Positions 55,038 to 64,000 of a DNA stretch of 64,000 nucleotides are shown one piece after another. Below the pieces are notes generated by a model. It was not told the origin of the DNA. It saw only the letters and a list, made by a program, of their open reading frames with translations, and searched no databases. Origin of the DNA: Solen grandis (Eukaryota; Mollusca; Bivalvia; Adapedonta; Solenidae). The translations under genes were made by a program, and so were the position numbers. Location: NCBI GenBank assembly GCA_021229015.1, contig CM037781.1:64964839-65028838 (forward strand), given 5' to 3'. Position 1 is the stretch's first letter. Each line of letters begins with the position of its first letter.

Positions 55038-55360
55038 AATGGAGCAGTATATTCGAAAAAGGGAGCAACCACCGTTATTATTGTAAAATAAAACCATGTA
55101 ATATGTTTGGAGAAAAAAACACACTTTATGAATCAATTACTTTTATTAACTGATATTAAAAAAAAATAAAAAAAAAAAGATTCAAATTACGCAAGGTGTC
55201 TGTCGTAATTAAAAAGAAATTTGACACGTTTAATGGGAATCTGATAACTTCGTAGGGCACGGGTTTTAAAACTTGGTTAACGAACCTTGCAATCAACCCG
55301 ATTCATTTAAGCTCAGGAAAAAAGATTTTGGAGGATGTTTTGTAACCTTAAAATATTCCG
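53943..55360. other. AT-rich stretch with (AT)n at about 54993-55033
   Basis: One clean AT microsatellite; no gene recognised. A poly-A/T region at 55160-55190. Confidence 0.55.
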
Positions 55361-55364
55361 ATTT

Positions 55365-58290
55365 TTTTTTTAATTTAGAGTTTAACATTTTATTGTCCCC
55401 GTCACATAGGTAGCAGTAGCAGTGGGTCGGGGATCCATTCCACTGACTACCTTACAATAAATATTTATGCATATAATTGTTAATTAAAGAATATATAAAC
55501 AGAATATGAAAAAATATAGAAAAAAGACAAGGAAAAAAACATGAATATAGTTAATTAAATTTATCTTTAGTAGTGACGACAACATTGATTATACATACAT
55601 AATAACATGACATCACTTTCTAAGCAGCAACTAACCTTTTTCTAGCAATATATTATAATAATAATTTTTAATAACTATGCATATATTATTCACTGCAAAT
55701 TATTCATGTTGAAAATTAAAGAGTAAAAATACATGTCTCCCTTCAAAGATATATCAAGGACATAACATTTTTTATTAATAGCAATACTTTATAGTTTCTA
55801 CCTATACAACCTGTTGAATGTTTCATTTTTTTTTTTTTTTTGGTTTTTTTGTAATATGATTTAACATTTTTGATCTTGCTTAAGTAATTTTTTTTTTTTC
55901 ATTTGTAAAAACACTAAATCATATTTGTTGTCTGTTTCTCCAGATCCTAATATCACAAATGATTTGTCAATGTTTATTGATGGTTCATATTCTTTTATTT
56001 TCATTTGTATAAAGAAGAGAATTAGTACCTAGTATTCTATGTAATATTCTTGTTTGCAACCACTGAATATAAGTATCATTAGTACATGTACATTTAAAAG
56101 TGTAAGTGTAAATAGCTTCCCAGTTTATATTCAATTTGCTTAATTTTTCAATAATAATAATAGGATTTATGTAAACATTGTTTCTAGGATTCTTAAATAG
56201 AATAACAGAACAATAATTAAGCTGTATTTTCCTTTTCTTAGCATAACTTAATATTGCACATTTAAACTATGTAAGTGTATATAATTTATTTTTGTTTCAG
56301 TAATTTTGTTTAAGTATTCTATATCAAAATAATTTCCACTAACATCTATCAAATCCTTAAAGAATCTAATACCTCGATTATAAAGTTAGGGTAAAAAGAT
56401 ATGATTCTTACTATTAAATAAACAATCATTATAAAATAGTGGCATATGTAAAAATTGATTAATATCATCAATACAAACTTAATCCATATAGTACATATAT
56501 TATATGATGGCATCTATCCAAAATTTATTTGAAATTCTTTTTTTACTAATTACACAATATAACTTCCCCATGTTAAACAGTTTATCTACATCAAACAAGG
56601 ATTTTAACAATATATAACATTTACTATTATTGTCACTAAAATATTTTCTCAGCCATTTTATTTTGAGACTGCGTTCATAACTGTGTATATCAATCATGTT
56701 TAAACCACCATCTTCATATTGTTTTGTAAGAATCGTGTTTTTTATCTTACCTTTTCCGCCCCATATGAAATCATAAAATATATTGTTCAACATCTTGAGG
56801 AATTCTGTACTTGGTGTAGGTAGACTAATAAATAAATGCATAAAGAGTGGAAGTAGAAGAGTTTTGATAACAGTAATTTTTCCAGTTGGGGTTAACTTCC
56901 TTTTTTTCCAGTGACTGATGTACGTTTTTACTTTTGTCGATTTAGAATTAAAGTTTAAAGTTTCCATTTTAGACAAATCAACATCAAATATCAATCCTAA
57001 TAATTTGAATTGTTTATCTCCCCAAGTTAATTTCCATCTTATTTTTATTGAACGTGTACTATATTTTAAAGAACCAATCCAAACTACTTTTGTTTTATCA
57101 TAATTTGCTTTTAATCCAGACAACAAAAATAATTCATTAAGTAGGTCTAAAACTGAACTGAACTTCTTTCCTTTTATATTTTTACTATTTCTTATCTTTA
57201 TGGCTAAAATTTCTGCACAAAGAATAAAAATATATGACGAAATGGGATCTCCTTGCCTCTATTTACTTTAAAGAATTCAGACAAAAAGCCATTTATTTGA
57301 ACACTTGTTTCAGTATTGTATAAAAACATGCTAATCCATTTGCGAAATGACTAACCAAAGTTAAAGAACGTTAAGGTTTGTTCAATGAATTTAAATGAAA
57401 CTGAATCAAACGCTTTTTCAAAGTCAATTAACATTACTAATCCAGGTATTTTATTATCCTCAGTGTATTTCATAACATCATACAGCAATCTTGTGTTGTC
57501 ACCTATGTATCGACCTTTAATAAATCCTGTTTGGTCTGAAGATATAAGTGAGCTTAAGACTTTTTTCAATCTGTTAGCTATTGTACCAGATGCAATTTTA
57601 TATAATACATTCAAAAGGGTTATTGGACTTAAGTTTTTTAAAAAAAAAATATGCTTAGGTTTGTTTTCTTTAGGTATGCATGTAATGATACCCATTTTAA
57701 TATTTCTTGAGAAAGAATTTGATTTAAAAGCATAATTTAATGCTCGAACTACAAAATGTCCAAGTTTACTCCAAAAAAAAAAAACTTTAAAAAAATTAAA
57801 CTAAAACCATCGGGTCCAGGACTTTTGTCATTTTTCATATTTTTAAGTGTATCAGATACCTCTTTATATGTTAAATATCCTTCAAGCATCTCTATTAAGT
57901 TTCTGACATCTGCTCCTTCTTTTCATTTTGTATATTTAAATCTTTTGTATTCGATTTACAACTATAAATTAAAAGTTTAGCTCTTTCAAAATTCTTTGCT
58001 AAATCCTACCTTTTATTTTCATTATATATTTTTTCTAAATTACAAAAATAGCTAGTGACTTTTTCTCCCTGTTCAATCCACTGTGCTCTTGATCTAATAA
58101 GTGAACCTCTAATTTTTATGTTTCTTAATTCATTAAGCTCATTTTTAAACATACAATTTTTATAATTCTTATTCTTTTCAATTTGTTATATATCAAAATT
58201 ATAAACAGGTAAACAATACTGCTGTATAATTTCATTAATTTTGTTGTTAATACATTTGACATAGTTGATATCATATAATAAGGCATTATT
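55365..58290 (-). mobile_element. 5'-truncated LINE (L1/Tx1-like reverse transcriptase)
   Basis: Minus-strand frames 57695-57351 encode ITCIPKENKPKHIFFLKNLS, SDQTGFIKGRYIGDN and MLIDFEKAFDS (RT palm aspartate); 57126-56500 encodes GLKANYDKTKVVWIGSLKYS, WKKRKLTPTGKITVIKTLLL and FIWGGKGKIK, the typical RT C-terminal region. Earlier parts (58200-57740) show SRAQWIEQGEKVTSYF-like and KSPGPDGF remnants. The part holding F-A-D-D lies in a gap between frames. The 3' end is at about 55390 with AATAAA and an A-rich tail on the minus strand. No endonuclease found; inactive by stops and truncation. Confidence 0.88.
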
Positions 58291-59394
58291 GAATTTCTAC
58301 AGACCTTTTCTATGATTGACTGAAGAGAAGCACATTTTCATATTCCGATGTTTAGATACCTAATAAAACTTGAACAATCAATGAAGTTTAATAATACACA
58401 TTACAGTATAATGTAGAATGGCCGTATCGGACATGTCTAATTGAATCTGCATTCCAAGTATGATATAGTGCTTGAAATGTATGAATTTAACTGAAAATTG
58501 TAGCATATGTTGTAAATATGTATTGAATTTTATACGTATTATCAATACAAAAAGAATTCCATACTTCTACGTCACCCCAACTATCGGGAAGATTTTAAAT
58601 TCCGGAACCTGTACCTAAATCCTGTACAAAATGAAAACTTATCTATGCTAATTTTTTTCGTTATCACCGTCCTTGTTGTTGCTGATGATGATGATGTTTA
58701 TTTGCACTGACATTTACACCGCCTAAGTAGATTACTGTCTGGAAATGCCATGCATCTTGCAGACCCTAACTCTTCCAATAATTATATAAGAAAGGAATTA
58801 CCTGTTGTAAAATGTATCTTAGTTGATCTATAGATAAGTTAATTTATGGCATCTCAAATCATCATAGACTATGCCTACTATAATCAAAGTATCTTTTTTT
58901 CAGATTTAATAGATAATAAAGTTTGAAAAAAAAAATGGAAATTAGGCCGAAGACACTCTTGATTAATTTAACATGGACTTTTTAGAACACAGTTTAAAAA
59001 TCTCTGAAATAGACGGCCTACAGGTGAGGATACTGTTGTTTGTAAATGATGAATGCACATGCTATTAAAATATTCTGAAATGGCTTTGCTTTATTTAAGT
59101 CGTGCTTCAAAAACATGCGCGGTGTCTTTGATGCTTTGCATTCAAATTAATCTTGTTACTGCTTTACACTGCTTCGATACCTGTGTTTATGAAATGACTA
59201 TTTATCTTTGAAATGGAATAGATACTACATTTCTTAACTGCTTTAGACATTTTTTCTGGGCGGTATTCCGTACTATATATATAGTACTATATACTACTGC
59301 TATTAAGTTATGTGTATATATTCATATGTCCAATTCAAAATGGGTTTTAACTTCCGTTGGCGCATGCAGTCGAAAGTGAGATGTAATTTTTAGT
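58291..59394. other. stretch without a gene
   Basis: AT-rich, a (GAT)n run near 58683-58700; nothing recognised. Confidence 0.5.
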
Positions 59395-60175
59395 GAGTGG
59401 TGAGTTTCGAGTCAGAAAAGGTGAGTTTCGAGTTAAAAAAAAAGTGAGTATTGAGTTTTGAGTTAAAGTAAGTGAGTTTCGAGTCAGAACAGATTACAAC
59501 TAAGTATATATACTGTACGGTGACCGGTTATGAATAAAAATGTGTATGTTATGGCGACTGTGTCTATATTTAACAAAATGTGTGTTTTAAATTGATTTCA
59601 CGGTTTTATTTTAAAAAACGGGAAAGAGTTGCTTATATTTACAATGAGTTAAATATTTACATTGCATTCCGCCGTATTCACTGACAGGACGGATTACCTC
59701 CCATTGAATCGTTTAGAAAAATCTAAAATTCGTGTAGCCGTAGAAAACACGGAACATACACTCAGAAATTCCGGCTGTAAATGGTCCAAATGCGGCATGC
59801 CTCATTCCGAAATAAACCGTTTAAAAATTGTGACATCTTTTCTTCACTTTTTTTTGCATTATGAATTGGTTTTGTATTTCAGATGCATGAGACCAGATGT
59901 TATTTTCGTAGCCGCAGTCTTATTTACGCGAAAAAAGCTAACTTTCGTTATCTATCTTCAATCTTCAAATCAAATTAGATAATAATGTATTACGAATACA
60001 TTTATATCTTAAACTGTACTCGAAAATACTTTTTTTTCTGACTCGAAACTCACTCTTCTTGATTCACTCATCTTGAAAAACTCACCTTTTCTTGACTTGA
60101 AACTCACTTTTTCTATTCCGAAACTCACTTTTCCAGACTCGAAACTTACTTTTCTTACTCGAAACTGACTACTAG
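59395..60175. mobile_element. second foldback-like element with inverted GTGAGTTTCGAGT arrays
   Basis: Left array at 59395-59500: units of GTGAGTTTCGAGTCAGAAAA. Right array at 60030-60175: the inverse, TTTTCTGACTCGAAACTCAC and variants. The spacer of about 530 bp includes a readable stretch at 59662-59982 that looks like no known protein. Confidence 0.75.
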
Positions 60176-60880
60176 AAAAAGAAAAAGAAAAAAGGAAATC
60201 CTCGTCGAGAGTAAAGCTATGATTGAATTTATTTTCAGTAAGAGATAATTTTTTCTAAGTCATTGATTGGGGGTATCAAAGGTGTGTTTTGTGTTTGTTT
60301 TAAATAGTTTCGCGTTTGATTGATACTGTTTAATAAGTTATTACATAATAGATGTTGTATTTTAATGATGTTTATACATGTAAATCATGACCTACTTATC
60401 TCTTCAATTGTCGGTTTGTGCAGTGAACATTATGTCTACTTTTAATAATACTGTTGTTTATTTCTTACATGATGTGTGAGATAAGTAATGTATTGTAACA
60501 TATTTGATGTCGAACTGTGTAGTGCTGCTGTTATCTTTATCAAAAGAAATAGCAAAGTAATAATAATAAATAAAAAATAACATACATAAATAAAAGAATG
60601 AAGGTATTGATACAGTTGTTTTAAACTGACACAATGCAGGAAATTATTTTTTTTGAAATTCTTGGGCTATATATGTATAATATGTTTTAAATAGTAGTTT
60701 TTATACATCCATTATTTTGATTTTGTTGATTTGCTTCCTTTTGATTTAAATCATAGACCTATTGAACAAGTTAGGTTATAAGGTCAAAAGAAAGAAAGAA
60801 GAGAGAAAGAGCGGAGTAGTATGCTTATTATAAGCCGTCCATTAAAACATTTTGTATTAATAGTTTCTTGTTATATTAAA
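60176..60880. other. stretch without a gene
   Basis: AT-rich; nothing recognised. Confidence 0.5.
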
Positions 60881-61680
60881 GGTAAGACTGTCTATGAAAA
60901 AACATCCATAGATATAGAAGTTATAGAGCGGACACGAAGATGTAGCCTATGAACACCAAAGACAACTTCTGACAACTCCTGTGACCTTGACCTTTCAAGC
61001 ACATATGGTCGATGCACATGACATATCTTTGTGTCAAAACAAATACTTTTGTAAAGTTTTATGGAAATCAAAACATAAACATGGAAGTTATAGAGCAGAC
61101 ATGAAAATGAAGTCTATGTATGAATACCAAAGACAATTCCTAACAACGCCTGTGACCGTGACCTTACAAGCGCGCATGGTTGTTGCACCAACACATCTTC
61201 ATGTAATAACAAACACTTTTGTAAAGTATAATGAAAATCCATTAGTTGATATGGAAGTTTCAGAGTGGAAATATAGATATTGCCTATAAATACCAAAGAG
61301 AATTTCTTACAACACCGGTGACCTTTTAAGCATGCATATGGTTGATGCGCGCGACACACCTTTGTGTTATGAAAAACACTTCTGTAAAGTTTTACGAAAA
61401 AAAAAATCAATTAGAGAGGACATGAAGATATAGCCTATGAACACAAAAGACAATTTCTAACAACTCATGTGACCTTGACCTTTCAAGGATGCAAATGGTT
61501 GATATGCGCGACACACCCCTGGGTTATAAGGAATACTTCTGTGAAATATTATTGAATCCATCCATAAATGTCCAAGTTATAGAACGGACACGAAAGCGGG
61601 ACGGACGGACGGAATGACGGACGGCTGGACGAGCACAAACCTAAAGTCCCGGTGGGGACTTATAACCAGCATATGACCTT
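60881..61680 (+). repeat. tandem GTGACCTTGACCTTT repeat with GGAC tail
   Basis: About four ~155-170-bp units, each with AACAACTCCTGTGACCTTGA, a GATGCGCGACAC-type stretch and ATATAGAAGTTATAGAGCGGAC. Ends in GGGACGGACGGACGG and GTCCCGGTGGGGACTTATAA, an element end with its own small inverted repeat. Confidence 0.75.
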
Positions 61681-64000
61681 GACCTTTGCAATATCAAAAA
61701 AAAAAAAAAGAAAAAAAAAAGTGAAACCTTTTGTAATTTTGAAATACAAAACTACATACTCTGTGAAAGTTTCCGTGAAAATCGGACAAAATGAATAAAG
61801 TCGGAAGATTTTAAATGTCAAAAGAATTTATATTTTTGAAATTTAATTTTAAACAGTTTTTAGTGAAGTTTGATCGCTTCTAGGAAACAAACGGTGCATT
61901 TCCAGAAATCGACAGTCCATATATTCAATGCTTTTTTGTCTTGCAAAGAATTTGCAGCAAACAGAATTCTTCTATAAAAAAGGGCACTTTTTCGTTGACC
62001 TACCCTCATTTGTCCACTTTTTTTTTTTTAAATTTTGCAAAGTTCGAACATTGTACCTCCCCTAGCGCAACACTCGAAACTCAAATACCTATCATTTTTA
62101 TGGGGCTGTCAACAAGGAACAGCATGTAAGCACTGCATTTGAATCAGACTTCAATGTTTTAATTATAGGCAAAAATGTGTTCCATGAATAGCGCCAGCTA
62201 GCAGCATGATCAGAAACAGAATTGAAAATCTTTTACCATGAGGCATAGGTTCAGATGCATTTGACTCCATGTCTTAAATTCCATAAATGTAGCTTTCTTC
62301 ATTTTGCCGCTAAGGCGTGTACAAAAAAAAGGTGGAACTAGAGTCGCTAACGCATCAGCACCGCGGAAACAACAGTCTATCGCGATATCATCGGTTTTCG
62401 CAAAAGCCATTTACCTCAGTTAACGAGTTGCATGATTCGAAGAACATTTCTTCGTTCAATGGCTTGTTGATACTGTTAGCAGTGATCTTTCAAACATTTT
62501 TGTCGCAATGTTTAAGCAGACTTTTTACCAAGAAGAATACTTTTAAGTATTACCTGTCTGTTATGTAGTCGCAAACTTGAAAACCTTTTTTACGGACTTC
62601 GGGTATTGCAACATTATATGTGTGTGTTGCTTTATGATGGCGACATACGACAATTGTACTCGATAAACAAGAATTGCAAACGACAAACAACAGTTTAAAA
62701 TAACACGCGACAATGTATTATGCCACTCAACACTATTACAAACTTATGTTGCATTGAATTACTATCATTTTCATGGAATATCGCTTTGATTTTTTAGTGT
62801 TGTTTCAAATTGATGTCACCAAGGAACAGAATGCAAAAAAATGCATAAAATCAGACTTCAATTATTTTAATTATAAAGAGTGATTTCAAGCCAAGCGCCC
62901 CCTAGCGGCAAAACGATAAACAAAATTTAGTAAATATTTTCTATTAAGTACCTAGCAATGCAGCAAATGCTTCAATCAAGGATACAAGTCAAACATTCTA
63001 TTCCTTATATATCGCAATTTGAAGTATAAAACCTGATTTACAATTGTTCTAAATCAAGTTCGTTCTTCAAAAACTAAACATCACTGGAAAGGGCTCTTCA
63101 AGAACTAAAACTTTTGTTCATATACTTTCAATGAAATATTTTTTGTTTTGGAGCTATTTGGAGCCGAATAAAAACACAATAATCGTAATATGACCTTGAC
63201 CTTTGCAATTTCATTTTAACTTTTTAATTGTGAGGTCCTTTCAAACATAACAATACATAACTTGTGAAAATATCATGAAGAATGAACTAAAAATAAAGTC
63301 AGGAGCGACAAAAAAACATGTTTTTGAAATTTTAATCTTCCTTAATTTTAGTGAAGTTTGACCGTTTCTAGAGGACAAACCATGCATTTCGTAAATTCGC
63401 CACCCCATATGTTTTGTGCGTATATGTCTTGCAAATCATTTGCAGCTAATCGAATTCTTCTATTTGATCTCTAACAAAAATGGATAGGTTTTTGGTAGAC
63501 CTACCCTCATCTGCACAGTTTTTTGTGAGGTTCGAACTTTCAACCTTCCGCTAGTAGCTCAAAAAGTTTCAGCCACTCATACCTAGTAACTATCATATTT
63601 TATTAGGCTATCAACAAGGAACATAATGCAATAAACCGCATTTGGATCAGACTTTAAGTTTTTTAGTTATAAGTAGAAGAGTGCTTTCAAGCTAAGCGCC
63701 CCCTACCGGCAAAATGAGAAACAAAATTGATTAAAATTTTACCATTAGGTACCTAGTAATGCAGCAAATAGTTCAATCAAGTATACAAGTCGCACTAGTC
63801 GAACATTCTATTTCTTATATATCACAATTTGAAGCATAAAAACTGATTTATAATTATTCCAAAAAAGGGTCAAAGTTTGGACTGCCGTAAAATGACCAAA
63901 TCAAGTCCGATCTTCAAAAACTAAACATCAATGGAAAGTGCTCTTGAAGAACTAAAACTTTTGTTCATATACTCTCAATGAAATATTTTTAGTTTTGGAG
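61681..64000. repeat. duplicated long repeat (units ~1.49 kb apart)
   Basis: GAAGTTTGATCGCTTCTAG at 61865 and GAAGTTTGACCGTTTCTAG at 63353 start parallel blocks. AAGCGCCCCCTA-type lines at about 62895 and 63693 and TCAACAAGGAAC at 62109 and 63611 repeat as well. The family overlaps that of 20.3-20.6 kb. No coding region; it continues past the window. Confidence 0.65.

Noticed and set aside
59662..59982. 106-codon frame in the spacer of the foldback element
   Set aside because: No recognisable motif, no splice or promoter context; kept only as part of the spacer description.

Overview
The window looks like a piece of a metazoan genome, most likely a marine mollusc (bivalve). It is AT-rich, its genes have many short exons in long introns, and it is full of dispersed repeats of the kind seen in bivalve assemblies: elements ending in CTCAGGTGAGCT-type sequence, GGAC- and GTC-rich tails, tRNA-derived SINEs and LINE/Gypsy fragments. 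Species is not determined. One 100-N scaffold gap lies at 16991-17090. There are no prokaryotic features.

Region 1 (about 0.7-15.6 kb, + strand) holds 14 candidate exons of one partial host gene. Splice phases agree at every junction except one. The product is a Cys-rich extracellular protein. Its clearest domain is a von Willebrand type D (VWD) module over three exons (9735-13084), so it resembles VWDE-like proteins. The introns hold a MITE-like element, a LINE remnant, a Ty3/Gypsy fragment and a SINE. The last recognised exon grades into an approximately 14-copy, 65-bp tandem array made from its own 3' end, splice donor and an acceptor-like sequence.

Region 2 (17.1-21.2 kb) is repeats: a TGACGTCA-rich family whose end folds as a hairpin, and a roughly 370-bp tandem array carrying a 734-bp insertion.

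Region 3 (about 21.24-28.44 kb) is a decayed endogenous DNA-virus/Polinton-type block (adintovirus-like), less AT-rich than its surroundings. It carries a protein-primed type-B DNA polymerase broken by several frameshifts, a very basic virion-core-like protein, a small helical protein, a broken LKGNVPLS-type protein, a triple CCHC zinc-knuckle protein, a single-pass membrane protein with YPSL and YPDL motifs, and an acidic protein of unknown function. Capsid, ATPase, protease and integrase genes were not found. The main novelty is here: the divergent membrane-protein/acidic-protein pair ends on both sides in a perfect replication-dependent histone-type 3' stem-loop (6-bp stem, TTTC loop), each followed at the same 15-nt spacing by GAAAGGA, as expected for a U7-binding histone downstream element. 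This suggests that the element adopted host S-phase histone mRNA 3'-end processing.

Region 4 (28.5-64 kb) is almost all repeats: modular elements with common ends but different internal tandem arrays, two foldback-like elements (42.2-43.8 and 59.4-60.2 kb), a 500-bp-arm inverted repeat (39.37-40.94 kb), LINE reverse-transcriptase fragments (39.1 kb and 55.4-58.3 kb), tRNA-like SINEs and minisatellites. Two possible host exons (32.5 and 46.5 kb) may belong to a continuing gene but are weakly supported.
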